Shown: piece by piece, positions 1 to 9,372 of the stretch
How the letters are laid out: every line of letters starts with the position of its first letter
Numbering within the stretch: the first letter of the stretch is position 1
Origin: Methanolobus vulcani
Lineage (GTDB): Archaea > Halobacteriota > Methanosarcinia > Methanosarcinales > Methanosarcinaceae
Reading direction: 5' to 3'
Length of the DNA: 64,000 nt
Assembly: GCF_900100715.1 (NCBI RefSeq)
Contig: NZ_FNCA01000002.1
Span: 248,001-312,000 of the forward strand
Made by a program: the position numbers and the translations under genes
The notes under the pieces: model-generated
The model's database searches: none
The model's input: the letters and a program-made list of their open reading frames with translations, nothing else
What the model was told of the DNA's origin: nothing

Positions 1-1
1 T

Positions 2-103
2 GTAAAAGCAGAGCCTGGAAATACTGATGCTCCGGTAATAGAAATGACACCTGAAGGAATAATTAAGAGGTTTATGGATATATCCTCTCAACCATCTCAT
101 TGA
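2..103 (+). CDS. C-terminal end of an unidentified protein (cut by the window edge)
   Basis: An open frame enters from the left edge and ends at a TGA at 101-103. The 33 visible residues include the stretch TDAPVIEMTPEGIIKRFMD and look like a genuine acidic/amphipathic C-terminus, but they are too few to name the protein. It would overlap tail to tail, by about 32 bases, with the next gene on the minus strand. The alternative is a chance open frame. The preceding sequence is needed to decide. Confidence 0.35.
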   Translation, partial: VKAEPGNTDAPVIEMTPEGIIKRFMDISSQPSH

Positions 104-1355
104 GCTTGAATTCTCCGCTCAATATCTTTTCTTTCAATTTTTCTGCCATTTCTTCTGCTCTCTTGCGGTCAGACTGCCGCAGGACAATAGGTACATCCTG
201 ATGCTTTCCTTCCATTTCAAAGTGAAGGGTTCCAAGTTCGGCAGTGAAAACTCCTCCCGGACAGACAGTTGAGCAGAATCCACAATTGAAGCACTGGTAT
301 CTATTAAGCAATATTCTATTGTCTTTGCGCTGAATTGCTTCCATTGGGCAGTCCCTGATAGGTTTGCAGACCTCACAATCAAGACATGCATCAGGATTGA
401 AACTTATTGCACGGTCAGTATTTTTCCATGCATCTGCATAGGTGCTGCTGCCAATCATGACTCTTTTATCGACATCGTTTACAACCATTGGAATGTCACT
501 GTCTGTCTGCAGGGCAGCATCAAGTACAGACTGGCTAGTGACTGGTATAGCAATTGCCCATGATGCTATGCACTCCGGTCCGGCGGATGTTTTGAATCCT
601 CCCATTAGGGCTGCGTCCATCTTGTGCATATCGGCAACGCCTGTGAGATTTGGTTTTGCAGGGCTGCTGCGTGTTCCTTCTCCGATAACGAAACCTTCGG
701 CTCCGTTCATGAGTACGCGTGTACCAATTCCAATTGTTTCCATCTTTGGGTCATTCTGAACCGGATTAATCTCTCCACAACCGGAAAGCGTTGCACCGTG
801 CATGTCAGGGCTGAATTGGGTTGCATGGAAAATAGTATTCACAGGTTTATCGGAACCATTTACAAAAGCTGCATAATTCTTGAATGCATGTCTTGTGGCA
901 TAGAGTTTGGCAAAAGGCATATCCACCAGTTTAACCTGGCTTTCTATTGTTTCTTCTTCATTTGTTACAACAGAAACATTAACTTCCTTTCCTTCAACAA
1001 GTTCCCTGAAAACATGTCCGGCACCGTAATTGTGTTTGAGGACTGAATGTGCGGTTCCAAATACTATCGCATCGACGATTCCAAGACTTTCATTCGGGCA
1101 TGGTCCAACATGTGCAGGAACGCCGTTGAGAAGCACTTTTGAGGCTCGTTTGAAACATACGGGGGAGTTTACAGGGAAGGACAGAACAGCATAAGTTCCG
1201 CTCATAATGGCTCTTGTTGCGGTTGTAACAACGTCCACATCCATGCTGGAAACGTCTTCTCCTTTGTCCACAAGTTCGGATATCTCCTGAGCTGTCATTA
1301 CAACAGCTTCTTTATTTTCTAATTTCTCCCTGATTTCAGCTACTGAACGTTCCAA
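72..1355 (-). CDS. DUF39/HcyBio-type iron-sulfur protein, probable methanogenesis marker 16
   Basis: 427 residues. The first ~310 residues fit the DUF39 (homocysteine biosynthesis, HcyBio) family. Residues ~320-365 carry two ferredoxin-like cysteine clusters (CLDCEVC...C, then CFNCGFCSTVC), enough for two 4Fe-4S centres. This combination matches the methanogen-restricted marker 16 family; related DUF39 proteins of Methanosarcina are implicated in making homocysteine from aspartate semialdehyde with a reduced sulfur source. A role in sulfur insertion is therefore inferred, not shown. The start appears to be TTG at 1355, preceded by a GAGGG ribosome-binding site. It is transcribed alone; the next gene on the same strand lies about 100 bases upstream. 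The aspartokinase in this window (27.4 kb) would feed the same pathway but is not linked. Confidence 0.8.
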   Translation of the reverse strand: MERSVAEIREKLENKEAVVMTAQEISELVDKGEDVSSMDVDVVTTATRAIMSGTYAVLSFPVNSPVCFKRASKVLLNGVPAHVGPCPNESLGIVDAIVFGTAHSVLKHNYGAGHVFRELVEGKEVNVSVVTNEEETIESQVKLVDMPFAKLYATRHAFKNYAAFVNGSDKPVNTIFHATQFSPDMHGATLSGCGEINPVQNDPKMETIGIGTRVLMNGAEGFVIGEGTRSSPAKPNLTGVADMHKMDAALMGGFKTSAGPECIASWAIAIPVTSQSVLDAALQTDSDIPMVVNDVDKRVMIGSSTYADAWKNTDRAISFNPDACLDCEVCKPIRDCPMEAIQRKDNRILLNRYQCFNCGFCSTVCPGGVFTAELGTLHFEMEGKHQDVPIVLRQSDRKRAEEMAEKLKEKILSGEFKLNEMVERIYP

Positions 1356-1457
1356 AACTATCCCTCATAAATTGGTTACCATTATTCGCTTAAATATTAA
1401 TTCAAGCGTAAGTAAATATAGAGCTAAAAGTAAAAAAAGGTTGCAGCATTTGCTGCA

Positions 1458-2591
1458 TTAATCAACATTAAGGATGCTGGCAAGTTCCAGACCTTCGCTT
1501 CCAAGTTCTGCGAGCTGGTCAAATGCCTCTTCCTTAGTTATGTATTTCTCGGTTCTGGTTCCGTCAGATGCTTCAATCTTGATTGTGATCTCATTTTTGA
1601 CATAACCCTTTTCCAGAGATTCGCTTACAATTTCACCGTACTGCTCAGCAATAAGTTTCAGGCAGTCAAATACCTCATTGTTGCGTACTGCATCCTGTCC
1701 GTCAAGAAGTATCTGGGTAAGTTTCTGGTGTTTGATGAAAAGTTCCATGTACTTTTTAACATCGTTTACAACGCCTGAAACGTCGTCGATGTTTAATGAC
1801 TGTAACAGTTTTTCATCACCAGTTATTTCGAATTCTCCCTGGTATATCTGGTATGCATCACTATCAGAAACAATCTTGAATTTCTGGTCACCTTTCTTGT
1901 TCTCAAAACTCAGATCAATGTGTGCGACACCATCAAAGTTCATAGAAGTAATTGTGTAATCAGAAACATCAATCATTTTTACCTTGTTTTCTTTTGAGAA
2001 AATACCTGCTTTGGTCCAGGTTGGCAGGGACAAGTCGCCATAGACTTCCCTGACGGAAAGAATATCGTGAGCATAAACAAGGTCGCAGGAATATTCCATT
2101 CCTGAAAAAGATGCTTTCAGAGTTCCTTTCAGAGTTCCGTCTTTTGAGGATACTGAGTATGCTTTGTTCGCCCCGTATATGCCGGACTCAAAAAGAGGAT
2201 TCAGATTGTTCAGCAGGTCCATTTCTATTTTATAGATACCACTTTCGGACTGCCTTTTAATCTGTTCCAGTTTTAGGTTGAGTTCCTTGAGTCCTTTGTC
2301 AGCAGTTTCAACGCATGCATCAATAACTGAGTTTCTGCATTCAAGAATTTCTTTTTCCTCTGCACCCTTTGAACGCTCATCCACGTATTGTTGAACGTCC
2401 TTGCTAAATTCCTCTATTTCTCTGATCCTTGCTTCAAGAGAGGATATCTCTTCAGTTTCTTCCTCACTGAGCTCAATTGCAGAATTTTCAAGTGGCAGGA
2501 CCTTCTTTGCCATTTCTATGAAATTGTTAAGGTCCTGAATGAAATCTCGTTGTAAAGGTAATTCGGTAGAGTCCTGAAATGTATACTTCAT
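1458..2591 (-). CDS. hypothetical protein with N-terminal coiled coil
   Basis: 377 residues, not recognised. Residues ~15-125 are very rich in Glu, Lys and Leu with heptad-like spacing (several E/K-rich helices), so a coiled coil is likely. The remainder alternates polar and hydrophobic residues as in a mixed alpha/beta domain, followed by another helical stretch (~285-375). There is no signal peptide, membrane segment or obvious catalytic motif, so a soluble cytoplasmic protein is expected. It has its own spacers on both sides (about 100 and 80 bases) and is probably monocistronic. Function unknown; a structural or scaffolding role is only a guess from the coiled coil. Confidence 0.75.
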   Translation of the reverse strand: MKYTFQDSTELPLQRDFIQDLNNFIEMAKKVLPLENSAIELSEEETEEISSLEARIREIEEFSKDVQQYVDERSKGAEEKEILECRNSVIDACVETADKGLKELNLKLEQIKRQSESGIYKIEMDLLNNLNPLFESGIYGANKAYSVSSKDGTLKGTLKASFSGMEYSCDLVYAHDILSVREVYGDLSLPTWTKAGIFSKENKVKMIDVSDYTITSMNFDGVAHIDLSFENKKGDQKFKIVSDSDAYQIYQGEFEITGDEKLLQSLNIDDVSGVVNDVKKYMELFIKHQKLTQILLDGQDAVRNNEVFDCLKLIAEQYGEIVSESLEKGYVKNEITIKIEASDGTRTEKYITKEEAFDQLAELGSEGLELASILNVD

Positions 2592-2670
2592 CCTAATCCC
2601 CGTCTTGTTTTTAATCTTATATTCTTGCAGACATAATATATAAATTACTACTCAGGGGATGAAGCGTATT

Positions 2671-3621
2671 TTAAATTACGCTTCTGACCACTTCAAGTAT
2701 CATGTTCATGTACTTTGTAGCACCGTTCTTCAGATCCATTGGATGAAGTTCCTCGGATGCGAATACTTTCTCCAGTTCCTCATAACCCTTGCATACAAGG
2801 TTGCCACCGAATTTTTCAGGTCTTTCAAAGACAATCTTTTCATATCTTGGGCAGATGTGATATTTGAAAAGCTCCATTACAGGATTATCTTCAACCTGTC
2901 CTGCAGGGCAGAATGCCTTCTTCATCTTCTTCTTCAGGTCTGCTTCACTGTCATCAACGGATATGAAGTTGTTATTGGAAGATGACATCTTCTCACCGTC
3001 AAGACCGAGAAGTATTGGTGTGTGGATACAGAGAGGTGCTTTAAAACCAAGTCCAGGAAGCCCTTCCCTTCCAAGCATGTGGATCTTTCTCTGGTCAATT
3101 CCGCCAACAGCAACGTCAACATCAAGCATTGCGATGTCGACTGCCTGCATGATTGGATAGACCATCTGGGATACTGCCGGATCATCCATCTTTCTTCCGA
3201 CTTCGTCCATACTCCTTGTTGCTCTGTTCAGGGTTGTGCTACGGGTAAGTTTCAGCACGTTAAGGATGTATTCCTGTCCAAGCTGGTAATCAGAGCCATA
3301 GACGAATCTGGTATTCTCCTCGTCAAGTCCCAGTGCAATAAAGCATCTTTTATTGTAATCTGCAATCACACGTACCTCTTCAAGTGTTCCCTTCTTGTTG
3401 AGGTATGCGTGTACATCTGCAAGAAGTACAGTGATCTTAAAACCGGCTTTCTGAAGGTCGAGAAGCTTGTTTACAGTAAGGACGTGTCCCATATGGATCT
3501 TACCGCTTGGCTCATATCCGACATAGGCTGTAGGATGTTCCTTTGTTTCCAGAAGCTGTTTAAGTTCGTCCTCAGTCACTATTTCCTGTACATTTCTTTT
3601 TATAAGCTCAAGTTTATCCAT
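2671..3621 (-). CDS. tyrS: tyrosyl-tRNA synthetase
   Basis: 316 residues, the normal size for the short archaeal/eukaryotic-type class I TyrRS. It charges tRNA-Tyr with tyrosine in the cytoplasm. The ATP-binding HIGH motif is present as HMGH at residues 43-46, in the context YVGYEPSGKIHMGH, and the KMSSS loop appears near residue 210. The tyrosine pocket sequence around VYPIMQAVDIAMLDVDVAVGG and the following DQRKIHMLGR are typical. The ATG at 3621 is the only start that keeps the N-terminal helix. It stands alone between the coiled-coil gene and thg1. Confidence 0.97.
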   Translation of the reverse strand: MDKLELIKRNVQEIVTEDELKQLLETKEHPTAYVGYEPSGKIHMGHVLTVNKLLDLQKAGFKITVLLADVHAYLNKKGTLEEVRVIADYNKRCFIALGLDEENTRFVYGSDYQLGQEYILNVLKLTRSTTLNRATRSMDEVGRKMDDPAVSQMVYPIMQAVDIAMLDVDVAVGGIDQRKIHMLGREGLPGLGFKAPLCIHTPILLGLDGEKMSSSNNNFISVDDSEADLKKKMKKAFCPAGQVEDNPVMELFKYHICPRYEKIVFERPEKFGGNLVCKGYEELEKVFASEELHPMDLKNGATKYMNMILEVVRSVI

Positions 3622-3683
3622 AGGTTCACCTTATAACTCGTGGAATCTATAATCACATATGTCTTTAAATGCTTTTTCTTATT

Positions 3684-4424
3684 TTACTCATCTGCATTTT
3701 TAGAAAGAAGTTTTTCCAGAAAACCCTCCCCTTCTTCAGAAGAGAATAAAGGAATTTCGTATTCAGAAAACACTTTTGTCCTTGTGCTGGTGGTTTTGAC
3801 ATTAAGGCGAGGGTTGAATCCTTCTATCTCTGTCTCTTTTTTCATTATCATAATTCCACGCCTCTGCCACGTAGGAACTTTTGAGATATTGATCTCTCTT
3901 TCAAAAAGCAGCTCATGCATGTCAGATGCTCCCTTGTTCTTAAGCATCTTTGCAGCTTCATGTTCATTCATACCTTCAGAAATAAGAGTGTAGTAAGCGT
4001 AGGAGTTAATGCAGTTACGCCATGCTTCATCCTGTCTCCAGATGAGATATTCACGAACATCTTCTTCGTGCATTGGAATAATTCTGGAGTCAAATGAAAC
4101 AGGTTCTTCTGGATTTAGTGCCATGCTAAAAGCACTGCTAATGTAAGATGGAATTATCGAGTCCAGTTTCTCGATCCTGCCGTCAAAGGCATTGTCTCTG
4201 AAAAAGAAACTGATCTCATCAGAAAAAGTATAAGCAAAAACAGGGCTCAATCCGCTTTTCTTAAAAAAGGCTTCAATAGCCTCTACAATTGCGGATGTGA
4301 ACCTTTCATCATAGGGTTTCTCAAAACCCATGCGTGACAGCGCATTCTTAAAATTCCTGCCATCAATGCGCACGACCACAGGCGGTATGCAACGCAGATC
4401 TGAATAGATCTCTCGCCTCTTCAT
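3684..4424 (-). CDS. thg1: tRNA(His) guanylyltransferase family protein (Thg1)
   Basis: 246 residues. Thg1 enzymes add or repair nucleotides at the 5' end of tRNA, in reverse 3'-5' polymerisation; archaeal members are mainly template-dependent tRNA 5'-end repair enzymes. The polymerase-like metal ligands are visible as D21 in RIDGRNF and D69/E70 in FSDEISFFF, and the C-terminal half has the family segment around WRQDEAWRNCINSYAYY. It begins 3 bases after the PRC-barrel gene and is probably co-transcribed with it. In some Methanosarcina species this gene contains an in-frame UAG read as pyrrolysine; here the frame is uninterrupted and ends in TAA. Confidence 0.92.
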   Translation of the reverse strand: MKRREIYSDLRCIPPVVVRIDGRNFKNALSRMGFEKPYDERFTSAIVEAIEAFFKKSGLSPVFAYTFSDEISFFFRDNAFDGRIEKLDSIIPSYISSAFSMALNPEEPVSFDSRIIPMHEEDVREYLIWRQDEAWRNCINSYAYYTLISEGMNEHEAAKMLKNKGASDMHELLFEREINISKVPTWQRRGIMIMKKETEIEGFNPRLNVKTTSTRTKVFSEYEIPLFSSEEGEGFLEKLLSKNADE

Positions 4425-4427
4425 GGA

Positions 4428-4697
4428 TCAGTCTTCTTCTACCACTTTATTGGCTTTCTTGAACTTGTTAACAACGTTTCTTACAAGTACGATATCTCCT
4501 GCGGTGACGACCCATCTGTAAGGAATTATGACTCCTCTTGAAGTAACGTCAAAAATATCTCTGTTGATGTCAGAAACAGCAATTCCTCTGACCTTTCTCT
4601 CGTCAACATCTAACACAAGGTCAGCGACTTTACCTACATATGTACCTGTTTCGGTATAAATGTTCAATCCAAAAAGTGAAGTTATGTCTGCACGCAT
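4428..4697 (-). CDS. PRC-barrel domain protein
   Basis: 89 residues covering a single PRC-barrel: TSLFGLNIYTETGTYVGKV, then a DLVLDVDERKVRGI strand pair and a C-terminal VVTAGDIVLV strand. PRC-barrels are small beta domains found in photoreaction-centre subunit H, RimM and many archaeal stand-alone proteins of unknown function, where RNA-related roles are suspected. It is the first gene of a two-gene unit with thg1 (3-base gap), which makes a link to tRNA or ribosome processing plausible but unproven. The start ATG at 4697 is preceded by GAGGGTAGGGATATC. Confidence 0.85.
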   Translation of the reverse strand: MRADITSLFGLNIYTETGTYVGKVADLVLDVDERKVRGIAVSDINRDIFDVTSRGVIIPYRWVVTAGDIVLVRNVVNKFKKANKVVEED

Positions 4698-4804
4698 GAT
4701 ATCCCTACCCTCTTTTATTTTACTTATATATGAATATTTGTATGTAAGTCGGAAATTCCGTATCTTATGTCCTGTTTTCAGAACATTTCCTTTTTTTCTT
4801 ATAA

Positions 4805-5728
4805 TTATATCCTTATGATTGCAATCCCTTTCTTAACTGCTTCAGCCGACCTTTGCAGAGCACTTGTTTCCTCATCTGTGAGTTCCAGTTCGATGATCTC
4901 TTCAACTCCGCGTCTTCCAAGTTTTACGGGCACTCCGAGACAGATATCATGCTGTCCGTATTCTCCGTTAAGGAATGCAGATGCAGGAACTATTTTCTTT
5001 GTATCATTGAGTATGGCTTCAACCATAATTGTTATAGCTGCTGAAGGCGCGTAGAATGCACTGCCGTTCTTCAGGTGACCCACGATCTCAGCACCTGCAT
5101 TGACTGTCCTGTCAACTATTCTTTTGATAGTTTCATCATCCATAAGCTTGCTCAATGGAATTCCTGATACAGTTGAATACTCAGGGAGTGGTACCATTGA
5201 GTCTCCATGTCCTCCGAGTACCATAGCACTAACATCCCTGACTGAACAGCTCATTTCCTTTGCAATGAAGGATGCAAAGCGGCTTGAATCCAGCAGACCG
5301 CTCATTCCGAATACTCTGTTCCTGTCAAACTGGGTACAACGAAGTGCTGCATAGGTGATGATATCAAGAGGATTTGTTACAGTCATAATTATGGAATCTG
5401 GTGCATATTTCTGAATATTCTCACAGACCTGCTGTGTGATCTTGATATTAGTTGCCAGAAGATCACTCCTGTCCATTCCCGGCTTGCGTGCAATTCCTGC
5501 TGTTACCACGACAATATCTGAGTCTGTGATGTCTGCATAGTCATTAGTCCCTGTAACCTCAACATCGTAACCCATAAGGGGGGCCGCCTGGAGTATGTCA
5601 AGCGCTTTTCCCTGTGGCAGTCCTTCAACTATGTCAACCATGACAACATCTGCTATGTTAAGTTCTGCAAGTCTCTGAACTGTAGTGGCACCTACATTGC
5701 CTGAACCGATAACTGAAACTTTGTTCAT
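4805..5728 (-). CDS. mdh: malate dehydrogenase (LDH-like type)
   Basis: 307 residues of the NAD(P)-dependent lactate/malate dehydrogenase superfamily; interconverts malate and oxaloacetate. The dinucleotide-binding GSGNVGA is at residues 8-14, the mobile-loop substrate arginine sits in IARKPGMDRSDLL, NPLDI follows, and the catalytic histidine lies in LGGHGDSMVP near residue 174. The substrate-loop sequence favours malate over lactate. In methanogens the enzyme serves the incomplete TCA branch that supplies C4 units. The start ATG at 5728 has a strong AGGAGATAAAC site immediately upstream. It diverges from the exonuclease-uvrC pair across a 174-base promoter region. Confidence 0.95.
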   Translation of the reverse strand: MNKVSVIGSGNVGATTVQRLAELNIADVVMVDIVEGLPQGKALDILQAAPLMGYDVEVTGTNDYADITDSDIVVVTAGIARKPGMDRSDLLATNIKITQQVCENIQKYAPDSIIMTVTNPLDIITYAALRCTQFDRNRVFGMSGLLDSSRFASFIAKEMSCSVRDVSAMVLGGHGDSMVPLPEYSTVSGIPLSKLMDDETIKRIVDRTVNAGAEIVGHLKNGSAFYAPSAAITIMVEAILNDTKKIVPASAFLNGEYGQHDICLGVPVKLGRRGVEEIIELELTDEETSALQRSAEAVKKGIAIIRI

Positions 5729-5902
5729 GTTTATCTCCTGATGAGTTTGATTTGATAATATGGTAGAATGATATAATTACTTCTTCAAATAATGGAAGTT
5801 GAATCCAATATGTATATATCGGAGCTTATTTTATTTAGCACTTGCAGCCAGAAAACATAATTTATCAATACCTTCTGTTATAACTGAAAAAGGGAATACA
5901 TC

Positions 5903-6652
5903 ATGCTTACAAGTACTTACATTCATATGCCGCGGATCGGTGCAACCGTGGAAAAAAAGATATGGTCAAATGGGATAAAAACCTGGCAAGAATTCATGGA
6001 TAACCATGATTGTCTCTTGATTCCACCTTCCAAAAAGGATATGATAATGACAGGGATACGGGACTCAGTAGAACATCTTGAGGCTCGCGATTTCGAGTTC
6101 TTTGCAAGATCATTGCCCTCTTCTGAACACTGGAGGGCTTTCAGGGAATTCTCCGACAAAGTGGCTTATGTGGATATAGAGACCACTGGTCTTTCTCCCG
6201 GCAGTTCCTCAATAACGGTTGTCGGGATATATGATGGAAAGGAAGCCAGGACATTTGTAAAAGGCATTGACCTTGATGATATTGTGGACATATTCCCGAA
6301 ATACGAGTTTCTTGTAACTTTCAACGGAGCAAGGTTCGATCTGCCTTTCATAAAGCGTGAATTCCCTGAGATTAAGTTCAACCAGCTTCATGCGGACCTG
6401 ATGTATCCATTGCGCCGTATAAAGCTCTCAGGTGGCCTGAAAAAGATAGAATGTGACCTTTGTATCTCAAGGGCAGAGGAAACGGTAGGTATCAGTGGTT
6501 TTGATGCTGTACGCCTCTGGCATCAGTATGAAAGCGGCGATGAAGAAGCTCTTGACCTTTTACTGAAATACAACCGTGAAGATATTGTCAATCTCAAAAC
6601 TATCATTGATATGACACTTCCTCGTTTTATAGAAAACAAATTCTCTGAATAA
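5903..6652 (+). CDS. RNase H-like 3'-5' exonuclease (YprB family)
   Basis: 249 residues. The catalytic core (residues ~85-240) shows the DEDD exonuclease motifs: Exo I as YVDIETTGL, Exo II as FNGARFDLPF and Exo III as YNREDIVNL, a DEDDy arrangement. The first ~80 residues resemble the helical region found in YprB-like proteins. It probably trims single-stranded DNA or RNA 3' ends. It lies only 7 bases upstream of uvrC, so the two are almost certainly one transcript, which suggests a DNA-repair role; that role is inferred from context. Confidence 0.85.
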   Translation: MLTSTYIHMPRIGATVEKKIWSNGIKTWQEFMDNHDCLLIPPSKKDMIMTGIRDSVEHLEARDFEFFARSLPSSEHWRAFREFSDKVAYVDIETTGLSPGSSSITVVGIYDGKEARTFVKGIDLDDIVDIFPKYEFLVTFNGARFDLPFIKREFPEIKFNQLHADLMYPLRRIKLSGGLKKIECDLCISRAEETVGISGFDAVRLWHQYESGDEEALDLLLKYNREDIVNLKTIIDMTLPRFIENKFSE

Positions 6653-6659
6653 GTTCCAC

Positions 6660-8456
6660 ATGAAGTTCGATCTGAAAACACTTCCTGCACTCCCTGGTGT
6701 GTATCTTATGAAGGATACTTCCGGGGATGTGATCTATGTAGGCAAAGCAAAATCCCTGGATAAAAGGGTTCGTCAATATTTTCAGTCAAAGAGAAATCTC
6801 TCTCCTAAAACTGTCACTCTTGTAAAACACATAGATGACATTGAGTATATCGTTACTGCTTCTGAGCTTGATGCCCTTGTACTTGAAGCAAATCTTATCA
6901 AAAAGTACAAGCCTCGTTATAATGTCCGCCTGAAGGATGATAAACGATACCCATATGTCAAGGTCACTATTAATTCAGAATTTCCACGTATATTCCTTAC
7001 CAGAAGGCGACTTATGGACGGCGCTATCTATTTTGGTCCTTATACGAATGCAAAAGCTATCCGTACAACTCTTGATGTTATTTCCCGCATATTCATGCTC
7101 AGGCAATGCAAAAAGAAAATAGAGCCCGGAAAAACCAGACCGTGTTTAAATTATCATATCAAACGTTGTATGGCTCCGTGTAAAGATGGTCTGGATAAAG
7201 AAGAGTATCGCAGGCGGGTCATGGAAGCTGTCAGACTCCTGAAAGGTGAAACTTCAGGTCTTCTGAAGGAACTGGACAAAAAGATGAGTGCTTTTGCAGA
7301 GAAGCAGGACTATGAATCCGCCGCAATTATCAGGGACCAGATCGAATCTGTAAAATCAATCTCCGAACAACAGATCGCAACATCAGGGATGGATGACCGC
7401 GATGTTATTGCAGCAGTTTCAGATGAGAAAGCCACCTACATTCAGGTTTTCTATGTACGCCAGGGAAGCATGGTCGGCAAGGCAGACTTTACGCTTCTGG
7501 GTGCAGATGCCTCCGAAAGCATTGATGAATCCATGGCTCAGTTTGTCAAGCAATATTATCAGGATTCACCTATTCCGCCCGAGATTCTTGTTCAATATGA
7601 GCTGCCTGAAAGTGAACTGATAGTAAAATGGCTCTGTCAGCGTTCCGGAAGGGATGTACGTGTTCATGTTCCCCAGCGTGGTGACAAGAAAAAACTGGTG
7701 GAAATGGCTGCAAGGAATGCCGAAATGTCAAAACGAATGGCAGGATTGAAATCAACACCATCAGAATCCGCTATTGAAGCACTGGAAGCATTGAAGGATG
7801 TACTTTCGCTTGAAACACTTCCTCTTCATATCGAAGGTTTTGATATTTCCAATATTTCAGGAACAAATCCTGTAGGTTCCATGGTTTATTTTGAGAACGG
7901 GATGCCTGCAAACAGTAAGTACCGACAGCATAACATCAAAACCGTAAAAGGAATTGATGATTTTGCCATGATGGCTGAAGTGGTTCACAGAAGGTATTCA
8001 CGTTTACTGAAGAATAAAGAACCATTGCCAGATCTGATTCTTATAGATGGAGGGCCGGGGCAGGTAGGCGCTGCAAAATCCTCTCTTGATGCCTTAGGAA
8101 TTGAAATTCCAATGATAGGTCTTGCTAAGAGATTCGAGCATATAATCACTACTAAGAAAGGTCCTGATGAGGTTATAATTCTCCCTCACAGTTCACCTGC
8201 ACTTAAACTATTGATGCATATTCGTGATGAAGCCCATAGATTTGCGGTAAGTTCTCATCGCAGGAGACGTTCTGCAAGTTTGACTCATTCAGAGCTGGAT
8301 TCTATTCCCGGTGTTGGTTCTTCAAGAAAAAAGGCCTTGCTTGAGAATTTTGATTCCATTGATAAAATAAAAATGGCATCTGTGGAAGAGCTATCATCGT
8401 TAGATGAAATTAGTGAAAATCTTGCCCGAAAGATATTGGACCATCTAAACAAATAA
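6660..8456 (+). CDS. uvrC: UvrABC system protein C
   Basis: 598 residues, full length. UvrC makes both incisions flanking a bulky DNA lesion after damage recognition by UvrA and UvrB. Order of domains: GIY-YIG nuclease at residues ~10-95 (GVYLMKD...VIYVGKAKSLDKRV), a cysteine cluster (CKKKIEPGKTRPCLNYHIKRCMAPC), a UVR helical hairpin near 195-235 (EKQDYESAAIIRDQI), an RNase H-like endonuclease domain (FDISNISGTNPVGSMV, LILIDGGPGQ) and a C-terminal helix-hairpin-helix pair (SIPGVGSSRKKALL). uvrA and uvrB are not in the window. It is the second gene of an operon with the exonuclease. Confidence 0.97.
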   Translation: MKFDLKTLPALPGVYLMKDTSGDVIYVGKAKSLDKRVRQYFQSKRNLSPKTVTLVKHIDDIEYIVTASELDALVLEANLIKKYKPRYNVRLKDDKRYPYVKVTINSEFPRIFLTRRRLMDGAIYFGPYTNAKAIRTTLDVISRIFMLRQCKKKIEPGKTRPCLNYHIKRCMAPCKDGLDKEEYRRRVMEAVRLLKGETSGLLKELDKKMSAFAEKQDYESAAIIRDQIESVKSISEQQIATSGMDDRDVIAAVSDEKATYIQVFYVRQGSMVGKADFTLLGADASESIDESMAQFVKQYYQDSPIPPEILVQYELPESELIVKWLCQRSGRDVRVHVPQRGDKKKLVEMAARNAEMSKRMAGLKSTPSESAIEALEALKDVLSLETLPLHIEGFDISNISGTNPVGSMVYFENGMPANSKYRQHNIKTVKGIDDFAMMAEVVHRRYSRLLKNKEPLPDLILIDGGPGQVGAAKSSLDALGIEIPMIGLAKRFEHIITTKKGPDEVIILPHSSPALKLLMHIRDEAHRFAVSSHRRRRSASLTHSELDSIPGVGSSRKKALLENFDSIDKIKMASVEELSSLDEISENLARKILDHLNK

Positions 8457-8549
8457 TCAAATCTAATTAATCTATTTGCGGCAAAAATAAATACTGTGGG
8501 TTCCAATATTGATTATACTGAATTTGTGCAAATTATAAAGTGTGATCAT

Positions 8550-9281
8550 ATGGGAAAGGAATTGGAGTTTTACGGGAAAACACATAATCCTGATATCAGG
8601 ATGTTACATGACATGGATGAGGTAGTACACGATCAGCCGTGGCTGCGTTCACAGGATAACATTGAACTTTATTACATGTATCGTGATCTTTCAGCAAATG
8701 AAGAAGATCATAAAAGAATAGTTGATAACAGGCTAAGGTATGATATTACAATAATTCCGCCTGCAATGCTAGGTGATGAATATGTCAAGACAGCAGGTCA
8801 CTATCATCCGGCTGTGGAAGGTCACAATATCTCTTATGCTGAACTTTATCAGGTGCTTGAAGGCAAAGCAACATATCTTCTCCAGAAAGCTGAAAACGGA
8901 AAGGTTGTTGATGTTATTGTCTGTGAGGCATCAGCAGGTGATATTGTACTTGTACCACCTGATTACGGGCATATAACCATAAATGCTTCACAGGAAACAT
9001 TGAAAATGGCTAACTGGGTATGTCGTGATTTCTCATCCCTTTATGACCCAATCAAGAAGCTTTCCGGCGGAGCGTACTATCTGTTAAAGGATGGTTTCGT
9101 AAAAAATCCTGATTATCCGTCTGTGCCTGAGATCAGGTATGAGAAACCCCATGACTATCCTGAAGCAAATTTGTTCTGCGGAACTGATATGTATGTCATG
9201 GTAAAGGAGATTGAAAAACTTGATTTCCTCGTGCATCCACAGAACCATCCTGAGATATTCGGACGGATGACATCTGTCTGA
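8550..9281 (+). CDS. pgi: glucose-6-phosphate isomerase, cupin type
   Basis: 243 residues from the ATG at 8550, which is preceded by GTGATC, a match to the archaeal anti-Shine-Dalgarno sequence; an upstream GTG at 8496 would add 18 residues without a good site. The enzyme interconverts glucose 6-phosphate and fructose 6-phosphate in the archaeal gluconeogenic/glycolytic route. The metal-binding cupin signature is clear: TAGHYHP...ELYQVLEG with a second motif around VPPDYGHITIN. Archaeal cupin PGIs are about 190-250 residues and unrelated to the classical PGI. Monocistronic by spacing. Confidence 0.92.
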   Translation: MGKELEFYGKTHNPDIRMLHDMDEVVHDQPWLRSQDNIELYYMYRDLSANEEDHKRIVDNRLRYDITIIPPAMLGDEYVKTAGHYHPAVEGHNISYAELYQVLEGKATYLLQKAENGKVVDVIVCEASAGDIVLVPPDYGHITINASQETLKMANWVCRDFSSLYDPIKKLSGGAYYLLKDGFVKNPDYPSVPEIRYEKPHDYPEANLFCGTDMYVMVKEIEKLDFLVHPQNHPEIFGRMTSV

Positions 9282-9325
9282 ATCCTGTTCTTTATGCAAG
9301 ACTTATGCGAAACTATAAATGTCTG

Positions 9326-9358
9326 GCAGTTACTAGTTCTTAGAAATAAAGCAGTTAC
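9326..9358 (+). promoter_or_regulatory. promoter region of nrpRII with repeated GCAGTTAC
   Basis: GCAGTTAC occurs at 9326-9333 and again at 9351-9358, exactly 25 bases apart, immediately upstream of the nrpRII start at 9373. A TATA-like ACTATAAATG lies at about 9311-9320. The direct repeats could be a regulator site; they do not resemble the palindromic NrpR operator known from other methanogens. Their function is inferred only from position. Confidence 0.3.
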
Positions 9359-9372
9359 AAAACGGTAGAGGT

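Noticed and set aside
3022-3636. 204-codon plus-strand frame opposite tyrS
   Set aside because: Antisense shadow of a certain gene; no ribosome site and no recognisable domain.
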